A stretch of 64,000 nt of DNA, from contig JBAYUS010000001.1 of NCBI GenBank assembly GCA_041675025.1, positions 62,001 through 126,000 of the forward strand. Reading direction: 5' to 3'. The stretch comes from CAJBLF01 sp041675025. GTDB lineage: Bacteria; Patescibacteriota; Gracilibacteria; Absconditabacterales; Absconditicoccaceae. The translations under genes were made by a program, and so were the position numbers. Below, piece after piece: positions 10,029 to 20,497 of the stretch. Numbering within the stretch: the first letter of the stretch is position 1; the number at the start of each line of letters is the position of its first letter. The notes beneath the pieces were generated by a model that searched no databases, was not told the DNA's origin, and saw only the letters and a program-made list of their open reading frames with translations.

Positions 10029-12011
10029 TTATACTTTGATACCCATGACTAAAATATCATCAATCTGTTCTTCGTTACCCATTCGTTTTTCAAATTTATT
10101 TTCTAATGATTTTTGGATTCATGCCATAGTTGTTTCTTGTTTGGTTGATTGTTCTATGAATTTTTGGAATTCATTTCTCTTGAGTTTTTTTCCATCTTTT
10201 CCACCAAATTGATCTTGGTATCCATCACTGAAAAGGTAGATAATCGAGTTTTTGTCGTGTATCTCTACGCTCTCATTTTTGTATTCATCTTCTTGTCATT
10301 CAAATCTGTATCATATTTTTTTTCTATTTGGATTGAGAATCCTTGTAGTCATCTCTTTTTTGTCTTTGTGTATGATGTAGATAGAATTTACTGCTCCAGA
10401 ATATTCCAATGTCTTGGTCTTTTCATCTCGTGAACAGAGTGATATATCCATACCATATTTTGAGTATACATCTTCTTCACCTTCGTCGCTTTGGAGATCT
10501 ATGATTTCCTTGTCGAGATAAGCGAGAATTTCGTTAGGTTTCTCCAATCACATCTCTATCGCATCATCCAAGATCTTTCTTCCTGAAACACTCACAAACG
10601 CTCCTGGGATACCGTGTCAAGTACAATCTACAGCCGCGAAAAGCTTCTTCCCGGATTTAGTTTCGTTGAATCGATAAAAATCTCCACTTACTCCATCTTT
10701 TGGTTTAAAGAGGACAAATGATTCTGGAAATAATTTTTTGATATACTCTGGTTTAGGCAAAACTATTTTTTCCTGAACTTGCTTCCCGGCTTGGATACTC
10801 TCGTGGATGGATTGATTTTTCCTTTCGATGATATGTTTCTGCGCGGAAATTTCTTCTTTTTGTAGTATGAGTTCTTCTTTTTGTGTCGTAAGTATAGCAT
10901 TCTGTTTCTCTTTTTCCTTTTTCTTTTTATGAGCAAATGCTCATAGCCCTCCTGTTCAAAGTGCAACGGTAAGTGCGGTGATGATAACTCGTATCATCTT
11001 TTTCTTTTCTTCTGATTGTTTCTCTATCTTAGCATCTTGTAAACTGATTTGTTGCTCTTTCTTTTCTGTCTCGTACTGGATGTTGAGTTCGTTTACTTTG
11101 TTTGTGCTTGATTCGTTGATTCTTGCATCTTTTAAAGAATCTTCGAGATCTCTATATTCTCGGGCTTTTGTAAGATCGTTATTTTCTAGATATCGATTTT
11201 TAAGTTTTTGATATCCAACTTCTAATAAGCGAGTGGCCTCAATTTTTTTTGCTATTTCTACTCATTCTATATAATATTCTTTTGCTTTTGTTTTATTGTT
11301 TTGGTGTAATTCTAAATCTCATAGATCATAGCTTATTTGTATATCATTTTTTTTGTTATCTATTAATTTATTTAATTCTATACATTTATCTCGATAAGCT
11401 TTTGCAACTGGTACATTATTTTCTTCTTCAAGATACCATCGTGCTAAATCTGTACCTACTTCTACTTGATTATTTATTTCTTCTTTATTTAAGTCTTTGG
11501 CTTGGCTTGCTATCGCTCGTGCTTTGAAGAAGTTCTCAAGTACTAATGTATCTTCTCATAAATTTCGATATGATTCACCTATTAAAGTATGTAACAATAT
11601 TTTACCTTGCCTATTATCACACACAATTGCGGCTTCTAATCATTTTTTATATTGTTTAATTGCTTCAATATAATTTTTTTGTCTTGCAAAAATTATACCT
11701 ATCATTTTTTTGATTTCTCGTGATTTATTTTTAGGATCATTATTTTTATATGTATCAATACATAATTTTTCTAATTCTTGAGCTATTTTAATCGCTTCTG
11801 AAAAATTATTTTCATTAATATATTTTAATCATAGTTCTTGTTTTTTTTGAAATATAATTGAATCGTTTTGCTCTATTTGTATTTTATCGTCTACCTTATC
11901 TTGTTTTTTTTCGCAACTAGAAAATGCTACTCATAGGCTGATTGCTATAGGTAATATAATTTTTCATAAACTATGTTTGGTGTTTCATGATTTTTTTTGT
12001 GGTGTAAGCAT
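10029..12011 (-). CDS. TPR-containing SpoIIE-family (PPM) serine phosphatase, predicted lipoprotein
   Basis: 660 residues. N terminus: basic residues, a hydrophobic segment (ILPIAISLGVAFSS) and a Cys in a lipobox-like AFSSC at about residue 33, suggesting lipid anchoring. Next come about 300 residues of TPR-like helical repeats, a membrane segment (MIRVIITALTVALGTGGLGAF), a coiled coil rich in Lys/Glu/Gln, and a C-terminal PPM phosphatase domain with motifs DGVSGDFY, AAVDCTGHGIPGA, LFSDGYQDQFGG and DDILVMGIKV, whose Asp residues bind metal. The layout resembles TPR-linked SpoIIE sensors that dephosphorylate anti-sigma antagonists. Several of these glycines are UGA. It follows a terminator and stands alone. 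Confidence 0.85.
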
Positions 12012-12080
12012 ATGTTTTTTTATAGGATAAACTTCCTATGTTATATATATTTTATCTTTAATGTCAATCTTTTTAATTAA

Positions 12081-12112
12081 AAAAACTCTCTCATTCTTGA
12101 GAGAGTTTTTTA
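12081..12112 (-). terminator. Intrinsic terminator of the 12133 surface protein gene
   Basis: Stem ACTCTCTCA/TGAGAGAGT flanked by A and T runs. It lies just past the stop at 12133, with a T tail on the minus strand. Confidence 0.8.
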
Positions 12113-12132
12113 ATTTTTTTAGTAATAGATTT

Positions 12133-13569
12133 TTATTTATTAGTTGCTGCTCCGTGTGTTTCAGAAGAAGCTGCTGTTTGACGAGCTGCGAAATCTGTAG
12201 CGAAATCTGTGTTAAATGTGTTATATCTAGCTGCTTCAGCTTGTGTAAACAACCCTTGACTTACAAGTGTTTCTACTCTAGTATTTACTCTTGTATTATA
12301 TCTAGCATTTATAAGATTTAGTTCTGTATTAAAGCTTGTTTTTTTTGCTGCAGTGAGTCCATTGTAATATTCATTAGTTAAGAATTCAACTCTTTCATTT
12401 AGGTACGCTTGATTGTCATAAATATAACTTACTAAGTTTGCTACAATATGTATATTGTTTTGTAGGTTTGTATAGATTTCAGTAAATACATTAGTGAAAT
12501 ATTCAACTATTTGTACTATGCTTGCATTAGTTGCAATAGTTGGTCGGTTAGGTTGTGTGTTTTGCAATTTAGAAACGAGAAGATTGTAGTATCCGTCACA
12601 TGGCGGATTTCCTCCATCAGGACATTTTCCATCCATTTCAACTGCTGCGTTGTGAGAAACTAATTGTACTTCTAAGTATTTACTTGTAGTATCAAAATCT
12701 ACTTTAGTTAATAGTGTAACTATATAACTAACAGGTCATACATTTTTTCTATTACTATCTACATAATTTATTGTGTAAGGTGTTTTTAATAACAAATCAG
12801 CATCAATTCCAAATACAATATTATTATATTTATTTACTGGTATATACCTATATGTATCTTTACCATTAAAAATATATCTTATTTCTAAATATTTAGCTGT
12901 AGTTGGTACAGCATATATATCATCTCATCAATAGTAAAAATCAACTATCGCTGTTTTAGCATTTGCTGCAACTAGTGAATATATTGATATAATTTTACCG
13001 CCTATTACTCTCATAAGTCCTTCTCATTGATATATAACAGGATCTGTCTGTCTTGTTGTTGTGAGTCCCTCTCATTGATATTTAACAGGCATAACGTTTC
13101 TTTCTACTGCTCAATTAGCAGCACTTATTACTGTTTCATATCTCTTTGAATCTGTAAATGCTTGTACATAAAAAGTTCCTACTATAGTACCTCTTATATT
13201 AAATAAGTTTACTTTATAAGTAATTAATCCATTATCTACAACTAATCATTTAGCTCAAAATCATAAAACCACTTCTGATCATCATTTGTATGATAATGTG
13301 GATTTATAAAAGTTTCCTTTAGCCGTCGTTCGTTCAACTATTGCTTTAGTGGCTGCTTCATATTGTACGCCTACTGTATCTAATTTGAAAGATACTTGAG
13401 TATAAATATTTGGTACTAATACGTAAGCAACATTACCAATGATCGTTGGTACGATAGATGCTGTAGCAGCGCTACTTGTTGGGATGAGTGATGGTCATAC
13501 GAGCATCAAGAATAGTCCTCCTAAGAAAAAGAGGAATGCGTGAGTGTGTTTCTGAATAGTTTTTAACAT
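12133..13569 (-). CDS. Secreted surface protein, unknown family
   Basis: 478 residues with an N-terminal signal (HAFLFFLGGLFLMLVGPSLI, then TSSAATAS as a likely cleavage zone). The mature part is Thr/Tyr/Asn-rich and beta-like, with repeated KYQGEGL/IYQGEGL motifs. A CPDGGNPPCDGYY pair of cysteines follows, and the end is helical (NTRVETLVSQG...). UGA codons are used as Gly in the first two thirds. No family was recognised. It lies just downstream of another exported protein gene on the same strand (gap about 80 nt); the pair may be co-transcribed and displayed together. Confidence 0.7.
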
Positions 13570-13650
13570 TTTGTTTTAATGAAAGAATAAAAAGGTAATA
13601 AATAAGTGTTGTATATGTGTTTAAATTCTAAGGGAGAGGAATTTGGTATT

Positions 13651-14505
13651 CTATTTTCATATATCTTGTGGATATGCTTCGCGACCTGGTGGTCTTCTGA
13701 GTAAATATTCTGTAAATCTTTGATTTAGTGCTGATAGTTGTCTTGCAAAGTCGGTAAGTGTGGGAATTAAATTAAATGCATTATCTTCGGTTTCAATAAT
13801 TTCTGTTTTTTTCTGTGTAGAATAAGATCAGAGTATAGTATCGAATATATAGTTTAGGTCTGATAGTAGTTTAGTTTTTGGTGTAAGACCGAGACATGTG
13901 TTGAGATCATTCAAACAGTCTGCTTCTTCTTGTGTTCATCCACAATTATTTTTTACCTTTGGAAGGTAATCTGTACAAAGTCTATTGGCTCCTGGAAGTT
14001 GATTGTTTATATTGTCTGTTAAACAACAGCTATCTTTAGTTACACTACTACCTCCTCCTCCTACTACATTTGGGACACAATCTACAGTGAAAGGTATTGC
14101 ATGTGAACTAGAATCTAGTATGTCATTAATTGACATGTCTGCTGCTATATCAAGAATATAATCTCCTTCTGCCAACCCAAAAATATTTATATATACAGTA
14201 TTTGATCCATCTGGACTATTTGGTGGATACATGAATCATCCTATAGTAAAGTATGTTTCTGGTTTTATTGAGTTAACTCATGTATTATATTCAAGTCTTA
14301 TAGAAGAATTGATTTTACCTCCACCACAATTAACTCCAATATCTATGATAGCAGGAATTTCTATTGCATAGGTATTTTGTATCAACTGTATAACTGGCAC
14401 CGCCAATAGTCAAACCAACATCACTTTACAAAACGCCGCAATTCCTATATATTTGTGCGGATGCTTTGTCACATGATCGTGTATATGACTAAAAAGTTTT
14501 TTCAT
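13651..14505 (-). CDS. Secreted protein, unknown family
   Basis: 284 residues, stop UAG. N terminus MKKLFSHIHDHVTKHPHKY is basic and His-rich, then a hydrophobic stretch (IGIAAFCKVMLVGLTIGGAV) serves as signal or anchor. The exported domain looks beta-sandwich-like (GDYILDIAADMSINDIL) and is followed by a Gly-rich linker (VVGGGGSS) and a Cys-rich helical region (DSCCLTDN, CTDYL, NNCG, ADCLNDLNTCLG). The His-rich start resembles that of its partner at 12133 (KTIQKHTHAF). Function unknown; probably envelope-associated. Confidence 0.68.
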
Positions 14506-14635
14506 GTTTTTCCGTTAATAATTAAAATTATATATTAATTGTAACCAGAAAAATTTATTTGTCAAATTTTGAAGGACTTTTTAAAGGATGAAATTTGACC
14601 CATAATTCAATCAAAACCATTAAGGCATGTTTTTT

Positions 14636-14720
14636 GTCATTTCGACCGAACGCAGTGAGTGGAGAAATCTCTTTAAGGGATCTCTCGACTGCGCTCGAGA
14701 TGACATAAACTGCGCTCGAG
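14636..14720. repeat. REP-like GTCATTTCGACCGAAC element
   Basis: GTCATTTCGACCGAACGCAGTG start, GAGAAATCTCTTTAAGGG hairpin, then GACTGCGCTCGAGATGACA, with the ACTGCGCTCGAGATGAC end duplicated in tandem. Confidence 0.75.
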
Positions 14721-14730
14721 ATGACTCTGT

Positions 14731-14798
14731 CTGTCATTGCGAGCGTAGCGAAGCAATCCATATATAAAGACTAGATTGCTTCGTTCCTCGCAATGACT
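14731..14798. repeat. REP-like GTCATTGCGAGCG element
   Basis: Complementary ends GTCATTGCGAGCGTAGCGAA and TTCGTTCCTCGCAATGAC around AGCAATC...GATTGCT. The middle matches the copy at 9942. Confidence 0.8.
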
Positions 14799-14892
14799 AA
14801 TGATTTGTATTATTTTTTTGTCATTTTGACCGAACTTACCTGGATTGTAAATGCTTTGCCTTATTTCAATCCTTAAAACTTTTTTTACAAAA

Positions 14893-14917
14893 AAGGAATC
14901 CTATTTTAGGATTCCTT
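14893..14917. terminator. Terminator-like perfect hairpin
   Basis: Stem AAGGAATCCTA/TAGGATTCCTT with a 3-nt loop and a preceding A run, giving a T tail on the minus strand. It may end transcripts from the DUF5652-like gene side. Confidence 0.6.
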
Positions 14918-14963
14918 GTTGCTATGTTTATTACTCCCTAAATGCCTCTCCGTTCTCCCGCAG

Positions 14964-15035
14964 ACGTCATTCCCGACATGATTGGGAATCCATATTTAGC
15001 AAACTGGATTCCCGCTTTCGCGGGAATGACGTCGA
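14964..15035. repeat. Composite inverted repeat (GACGTCATTCCCG element)
   Basis: Ends GACGTCATTCCCG and CGGGAATGACGTC are inverted. Inside are GGGAATCC/GGATTCCC arms and CCCGCTTTCGCGGG. Typical extragenic palindrome. Confidence 0.75.
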
Positions 15036-15082
15036 CACAATGATGGTGCGGGAGAGGAAGGGGTGAGGGAGATAGAGTAAAA

Positions 15083-15319
15083 TTATTTCTTTCCTTTCTT
15101 TTGAAAGAATGCGAGGTAGATGATAGGCAAGATACCTAGGGTATTGAAGATAAAAATACAAATAAATCGAGTCAATTGTTTCTTTGTTCAGGATTTCCAA
15201 AGCGCAATACCTTTTCGTATTATATCTCGTAACATTACCAATCCAAGCAATACGATTGTTCCTTGAGTAAACATTGGTGGTAGGTTTGTAGCTGCGCCGT
15301 AAAGTTCTGGTGTAGGCAT
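15083..15319 (-). CDS. Small membrane protein, DUF5652-like
   Basis: 78 residues with two membrane segments: FTQGTIVLLGLVML near the N terminus and FICIFIFNTLGILPIIYLAFF at the C terminus, ending in a Lys-rich tail. Order and motifs (RKGIALWKSGTKKQ, then NTLGILPIIYL) resemble the DUF5652 family common in candidate phyla bacteria; function unknown. One UGA is Gly, in WKSG. It lies upstream of no other gene on its strand and follows the Nudix gene by 29 nt, so it may be the last gene of the ruvB-Nudix operon. Confidence 0.7.
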
Positions 15320-15348
15320 TTTTTATGATTAAAAATTAAAAAATACAA

Positions 15349-15858
15349 TTACTTCAGTTGATCTTTTACTTGAGCAAAATCATTTATAAATCCTGGACAA
15401 AAGTTTTCTGGATGCTCGGCTATTTCTTTTTCTATTTCAGATTTACTCATTTCTTTTGCTTCTACAAGCTCTTCGTTGAGTTGTATCTCTGTATCACTTG
15501 TACCCACAAACGTTCCACAAAATATTTTATATATTTTATCATCGTTGTGTACTTCTTGATAGAATTTTTCCAAACGAGTGAGTGAACAATCTATATTTAA
15601 TTCTTCTTTGAGTTCGCGTTGTGCCGCATCTGGATAAGATTCTCATTGCATAACATCTCCAAACGCCGCTACATCATATGTTTTTTCTGTATTTTTATCG
15701 TGACCTGCTCTTTTACAGACAACAAGTTTTCCGTTAGATCTCATAAGAAAAATTGCAACAACTCTTGAAATAAATCCTTGTTCTATCTTTTTACTTTTGA
15801 GTTCTTGTCAGATGACTTCGTCATTGTCGTTTACTACATCTACTAAATAATCAGCCAT
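15349..15858 (-). CDS. Nudix hydrolase
   Basis: 169 residues. The Nudix box is visible as G-x5-E-x7-REL-x-EEL (GDVMQGE ... QRELKEELNI, about residues 67-89), which binds Mg and cleaves nucleoside diphosphate-X bonds. The usual Gly near the box end is Asn. The N-terminal part (VVNDNDEVIGQELKS, then VAIFLMRSNGKLVVCKR) resembles the isopentenyl-diphosphate isomerase-like branch of Nudix proteins, whose substrates are uncertain. It starts 14 nt after the ruvB stop, on the same strand, so the two are probably co-transcribed. Confidence 0.85.
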
Positions 15859-15872
15859 ATTTTTTAGAAAAA

Positions 15873-16814
15873 TTACGAAACTAAAATTCTACCTGCTCAA
15901 CTTTTTTCAATTTTACCAAGTTTCAGCAATAGCGGTTCAACATCTTCTTCAACTGCTTTTTCGTTGATTCATAACTGGACTGCGATGGCTTTTACTCCTA
16001 TCGGTCTATCGGCTTTTTCAAGTATTTCTAAATATTTTGCGTGAAGGGGAGTCATACCACCTTCGTCGATCTTACTGTGTTTGAGAAAATGTTCTCGAAG
16101 TGAATCAGTTAAAATTTTGTCTTGTGATTTTGTGATGACATAATCTCTTATTTTGATACAAAGATTATGGATTTCTCTCGGCACTGCATCTACTTTTTCA
16201 CTGATTTTTGAAATAATTTCATTACTGGTTTTGATTTCGTATTTATCGAGATATTTTTTTATGATAATTTCTTTTTCATTCGGCGTGTATTCCATGAAAT
16301 GAAAATGATAGACGAATCTATTCTTGATTGGTTGGCTCAATGACTCTGATTTCGTCGTTGCTCCGATAAGGGTAAATGGATTGATTGGTATCCTTACATT
16401 ACCACCTTCTGGCATCACCATATCGATGACAAAGTCTTCCATTGCGATATATAATACTTCTTCGATGTTTGGTTTTAGTCTATGGATTTCATCGATGAAT
16501 AAGATATCTCAGTTTTCAAGTGTATTTAATATGCTTATAATTTCTGATGGTTTGGTAATTGCATATCCCGTAACTGCTTTTATATTTACTTGTCACTGTC
16601 TGGATATAATATGTGCCATGGTTGTTTTTCCAAATCCACTGGGACCAGAAAATAATATATGACCCATATGTCACTTTCTTTTTTTTCAGCTATCAATTGC
16701 TGTTTTTACTATATCTTTGATATGTTCTTGTCCGATAAATTCGTCGAAAGTATCTGGTCTGCCCGTATGATTGATATTTAGTAATTTGTCCGTATTGATT
16801 TTCTTTACTTCCAT
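15873..16814 (-). CDS. ruvB: Holliday junction branch migration DNA helicase RuvB
   Basis: 313 residues, a little short for the family (about 330). RuvB is the hexameric AAA+ motor that, with RuvA, drives branch migration of Holliday junctions. Motifs: RPDTFDEFIGQEHIK at the N terminus, Walker A GPSGFGKTT, Walker B DILFIDEIHRL, sensor 1 TLIGATTKSE, and a C-terminal winged helix with DEGGMTPLHAKYL and GRILVS. The arginine finger region reads NRFVYHFHF where GLRDRFG is usual, a visible divergence. UGA is used as Gly several times, for example GINEKA and GAGRI. Followed by the Nudix gene. Confidence 0.95.
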
Positions 16815-16849
16815 AACTTTTCTAATATTTAATTGATAAATCACTTTAT

Positions 16850-17030
16850 CATGTTCCCTCTTTATTTGAAACCTGCCTGCGGTAGGCAGGGAGGGAGGCT
16901 TTAAGGATGGGAGATTTTTTTGTTCCCTCTTTATTTTAAAGAGGGGGGACCGGAACGGTGGGAGATTTTAGTCACAAAATCCTCCGTCCGCCTAGGCGGA
17001 CACCTCCTTTCGGTAAAGGAGGAACATCTT
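16850..17030. repeat. Tandem-like repeat block with GC palindromes
   Basis: TGTTCCCTCTTTATT occurs at about 16850 and 16921; each copy ends in GGGAGATTTT. The first carries CCTGCCTGCGGTAGGCAGG and the second a TTTAAAGAGGGGGGACC variant. A third hairpin GTCCGCCTAGGCGGAC follows. No gene. Confidence 0.65.
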
Positions 17031-17031
17031 T

Positions 17032-17451
17032 TTAGTCTTTTTTGTTCATAGTCATAAATCTTGGATAGTGTATCATCAATAATACAAAGAATAATAATGT
17101 CCAGATTGATTGACCAAGTACATCTGTTTTGAACGTTGCATTTCTTGCTTCAATAAGTGTTGTTTTCTTTTCGTCTTTACATTTTGCTATCTCTTTGTCT
17201 GTTGGGTATACCATAAAATTTTGATTTGCTTGCGTTGGTTTAGATATACCATTACTACACATATCTAATTCATAATATCTTTCTCCGACAATATATTCGT
17301 TGTTGGTGATGATTATTTTTTTTCCTACAGCATAGAGTAAAAATCCAAAAGAAACCAATGTTCCTATAACTGCTACAAGTGTCATGATAAGAAAATAGAT
17401 TCTAAGTACGCTTCGTCCATGAGATTTAGTAGTTGGTGTTTTTATTGCCAT
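17032..17451 (-). CDS. Two-pass membrane protein, unknown function
   Basis: 139 residues with a membrane segment near the N terminus (IYFLIMTLVAVIGTLVSFGFLLYAV) and one near the C terminus (SIWTLLFFVLLMIHYP). Between them is a loop of about 60 residues with two cysteines (DMCSNG, AKCKDE), probably outside the membrane. No UGA occurs in the frame. No family recognised. Start ATG preceded by a short word-repeat region. Confidence 0.65.
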   Translation of the reverse strand: MAIKTPTTKSHGRSVLRIYFLIMTLVAVIGTLVSFGFLLYAVGKKIIITNNEYIVGERYYELDMCSNGISKPTQANQNFMVYPTDKEIAKCKDEKKTTLIEARNATFKTDVLGQSIWTLLFFVLLMIHYPRFMTMNKKD

Positions 17452-17461
17452 GTGATGTTTA

Positions 17462-17545
17462 AAAAGGTTAAAAAAGGTTACAAGTTGAAGGTTTCAGGTT
17501 GTAGGTTGCATGTTTCAGGTTTTTAACTTGTGACTTGCCCCCTGT
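17462..17545. repeat. Heptamer-like word repeat (AGGTTTCAGGTTGTAGG)
   Basis: Successive variants of the word AGGTTTC/AGGTTGT/AGGTTGC and ending ACTTGTGACTTG. Same family as in murC (23745-23790), the pseudouridine synthase gene (56382-56440), 20022-20082 and 22470-22515. Confidence 0.65.
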
Positions 17546-17554
17546 TCCTGTTTA

Positions 17555-19309
17555 CTATTTAGTTTTTGTAATCTTATAATATGCATTAGTATTATTTATT
17601 GGAGTGATGTTAAATGTAGAAGATTCTCCTATTCTTATCGTTCATTCTATGAGTGAGAGATCACTTACGATAAAGCTTGTGGTTCCCGTATTTACTTCCG
17701 TATCAAGTGTAAATATATTTCCAAATCGTTCAAAGTTGTCAGTGAAATATTCTTTTATATTAGACTTCACTATTTTATATCTTTGATTGAATATCTCTAT
17801 ATATCCGACATCAAAATTTCCATTTTGTAAGAGATTCATATCTACATATACATTAGATTCCAGCATATTGTTTGCTCCTGTTTTAATGGATCATGGAACG
17901 GTACTTACGATTTGATTTTGAATAGTATTATTGTTCATATTTTGAAGAATCTGATATTTTACTTTAAATCTATATAAGAATAATGCTACTTCATATCTCG
18001 TGATAGGATTTTCAAAGGTCACTGCATCAGCAGGTCCAATCATTCCCATATCTTGTGCTTTTTCAAAGTAAGCTTTTCGTCGAGGTATTGTTGTTTCATC
18101 AAGTTTTTTTCCTTCAAAAAACCTTATAATAGCTGCGATAAATTGTGATTTATTGATTGTTCCTTTGGGATTGAAATATCCATCAGATCAATTCATTATA
18201 CCGTAAGTACATACTTGTTCTACGTATGTTATAAGCGAGGCATCTATATCACTGACATCTTTAAATACACAATTGGCAGTGACATTGTTTTGTGTCCCCA
18301 TAAATTTAAACACTTCTCAGAAGTTATATAATATTTTTGCTGCTTGTTCTCTATTTAATATCTCAAAAGGTTTGTATTCTTGGATAGTTTTGAAGTTAGT
18401 CAGTCCATTGTCATTCATCCATCTGATCGCTGCGAGAAGTTCAGGATCATTATTTATACTCAATGAATCAGCTAGTGATCCAAAGTTGTTGAGCGTTCAT
18501 GTATCAAAAGTTTGGTTTGTAGTTCCGAGTTCATTTAGTTTGTTGAGCATCATAAGTTTTATTGTTTCATTACTTACAATGTTTTTGAATCTATATATAT
18601 AGATTGCTATCTCTCTTCTTGTGATGTTACTATCAAATGCTGTTTGATTGTTGAGTGTCGTGAGTCCAAGTGCCTGTCCTTTAATATAATAATCTCCCCA
18701 TCGAGGAGTTCTGCTTTCATTGGATACCTTTCCTTCAAATACTCTTACCAATAATGCCATAGCTTGTGGTCTGGTAAGTTTTTCTGTAGGTAGAAATTTA
18801 TTGTCTGTTGTACCTTTAAATATTCCTCGTTTACAAGTATCTACTACGAAGTTTGCAAGCGTTGGATCTACTTGGCTAGAATCTGCAAATCCACAACTAG
18901 TATTTTTGGTATCTTGATTGTATCCAAGCTTTATATATGCTTGTCCGATTATTTTTGCCGCTTCTTCTCTACTCAATCCATCTTCAGGTCTATATTCCGT
19001 TTCATTGTTATATTTAGTCAATCCATTAGCATACATCCATGCGAGTGATTGTTGAAATTCTGTCCCCGTATATGTGATTGGTGTTGTAGTAGCTATAATC
19101 GTCCCTGTATTTGTTACAGTCCCTGTAGTGATATTTGTTCAATTGGTAGTTGATCAACTGAGTACCGGAGTGATTATTTTTGTAACTGTATCAGTTTTAA
19201 GTCGTCGATCTCCAGTTCATATTTGTGTCCAAACTATTTCTGCCTTAGCAGGAAAAGCTAAAAGAAGAGTCGTAGCAATAAAAAAAATTCAGAGTAATTT
19301 TTTATTCAT
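17555..19309 (-). CDS. S-layer homology (SLH) domain surface protein
   Basis: 584 residues, signal peptide MNKKLLGIFFIATTLLLAFPAKA, then a Thr-rich linker. At least two long SLH-type arrays follow; the clearest repeats are GFADSSQVDPTLANFV...GIFKGTTDNKFLPTEKLTR and VFKDVSDIDASLITYV...GIMNGSDGYFNPKGTINK. Each has the Gly-x-Phe-Pro-type core and a LTRxQAxxLL helix. SLH domains bind pyruvylated wall polysaccharide; the window also has a pyruvyl transferase gene at 32032, so ligand and binder may both be present. The C-terminal 150 residues are beta-like with no known motif. Stop is UAG. Confidence 0.85.
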
Positions 19310-19505
19310 GAGAAATAAACAAACAAATAAAAATTTATACGTGCTTTGCGTAAAATATACTAAATATACGCTACGTTTCAATACGAAATAACTTTATACG
19401 CTTGTCATCAAAGATATAACATAAAAGTTCAATTAGTCTTGAAAATTGTCAGTAAAACCATAATATCCGAATCAATCCATTTATTTTTTTGTTATTATTG
19501 TAAAA

Positions 19506-20009
19506 ATGACTCACGTACAAAGAACTTTGGTAGTATTGAAACCTGATAGTGTAGGTCGTAGTATTATATGAGAAGTTATTTCTCGTTTTGAAAGAGCTGG
19601 ACTTCATATCGTAGGTATGAAAATGGTTCGCCCAGATAAAGAATTCTTACATCATCATTATGAAACTATCGGAAAGGTATTATCAAGACACGGACAAAAA
19701 ATATTTGATATTACATTGAAAATGATGTCTACAGGACCTATGATTGCTCTTGTACTTGAATGAGTAGAAGTTGTAGAATATGTTCGCAAGATCGTAGGAT
19801 CTACAGAACCAAAATCTGCAGCTCCAGGAACTATTAGAGGTGATTATGCACATATGTCATATGGATATGCTGATCAAGTTGAAATAGGGATTCCAAATCT
19901 TGTACACGCATCTGGAAATGTAGAAGAAGCTCTAGTAGAGATACCACATTGGTTTACCAAAGAAGAAATGTTTGATTATGATCCAATGCACAAATTATTC
20001 ACTCGCTAA
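19506..20009 (+). CDS. ndk: Nucleoside diphosphate kinase
   Basis: 167 residues, somewhat longer than the usual 140-150. It transfers the terminal phosphate of ATP to NDPs through a phospho-histidine. Motifs: QRTLVVLKPDSVGR (ATP site), GPMIALVLEG, RKIVGSTEPKSAAPGTIRGDYA and the active-site His in NLVHASGNVEEA, where most family members have HGSD. The extra residues are near the C terminus (EIPHWFTKEEMFDYDPMHKL). UGA is Gly at SIIGEV and LEGVEV. The ATG at 19506 follows an A/T leader. rpmE follows on the same strand. Confidence 0.95.
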
Positions 20010-20021
20010 TTATACTATGGA

Positions 20022-20082
20022 GCAGGAGACAGGGAGCAAACAAATAATTTGTAACTTGAAACTTGTGGCCTGTAATCAATTA
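20022..20082. repeat. Word repeat (GTAACTTGAAACTTG)
   Basis: GGAGCAGGAGACAGGGAGCA followed by TTTGTAACTTGAAACTTG. The same words, in the other orientation, are read as protein inside the pseudouridine synthase gene at 56382-56440. Confidence 0.6.
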
Positions 20083-20108
20083 TCTTTTAGTTTATTAAGT
20101 TTGTATCA

Positions 20109-20372
20109 ATGAAAAAATGAATACATGGAAATTATTTTAAAGATGTTGAGGTAACTTGTATCTGTGATGCAAAATTTACTGTTAACACAACTGTTCCTGG
20201 TCCTATGAAAGTGGAAACATGTTATCAATGTCATCCAGCATTCAACAAAGATAAGGTAATCAAGAAAGTTATCAAAGGAAGAATGGAGAAATTCTTGGAA
20301 AAACAAAAGAAAATGGATACTGTTGCCAAAGCTAAACCAGTTAAAAAAGCTCCAGCTAAAAAAACTAAATAA
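20109..20372 (+). CDS. rpmE: 50S ribosomal protein L31
   Basis: 87 residues. N terminus MKKGIHGNYFKDVEVTC with the zinc-type pairs CxC (CIC) and CxxC (CYQC), the basic core GRMEKF and a Lys/Ala-rich tail (KPVKKAPAKKTK) as in longer bacterial L31. The third codon-group Gly is UGA, at the invariant MKKGIH position. Located after ndk with a 99-nt gap that holds a word repeat. Confidence 0.95.
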
Positions 20373-20381
20373 TTTTGCCAT

Positions 20382-20411
20382 ATAGGAATTTTAAAAAAAT
20401 TCCTATAGATA
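20382..20411. repeat. AT-rich hairpin after rpmE
   Basis: Perfect inverted repeat TATAGGAATTTT/AAAATTCCTATA-like (with an A-rich loop) directly after the L31 stop. It may attenuate or end the rpmE message, although no T tail follows. Confidence 0.5.
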
Positions 20412-20497
20412 AGATCGACGTTAAAATCTCTTTTCGCCCAATTGGGTATTGGATAAAAGATTTCCGGCGTCTCGCTTTATCTATTCCTACTTTTTCT

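Larger units (their letters stand above)
14506..15082. other. Gene-free stretch packed with REP-like elements
   Basis: No gene seen. Order: an inverted repeat GTCAAATTT/AAATTTGAC (14561-14599), a GTCATTTCGACCGAACGCAG element (14636-14720), a GTCATTGCGAGCGTAGCGAA element (14731-14798), a half element GTCATTTTGACCGAAC (14820), a perfect terminator-like hairpin (14893-14917) and a composite element (14964-15035). Confidence 0.65.

Noticed and set aside
10763..10966. Basic 67-residue minus-strand ORF
   Set aside because: Out-of-frame shadow of the TPR/SpoIIE gene in its coiled-coil part.
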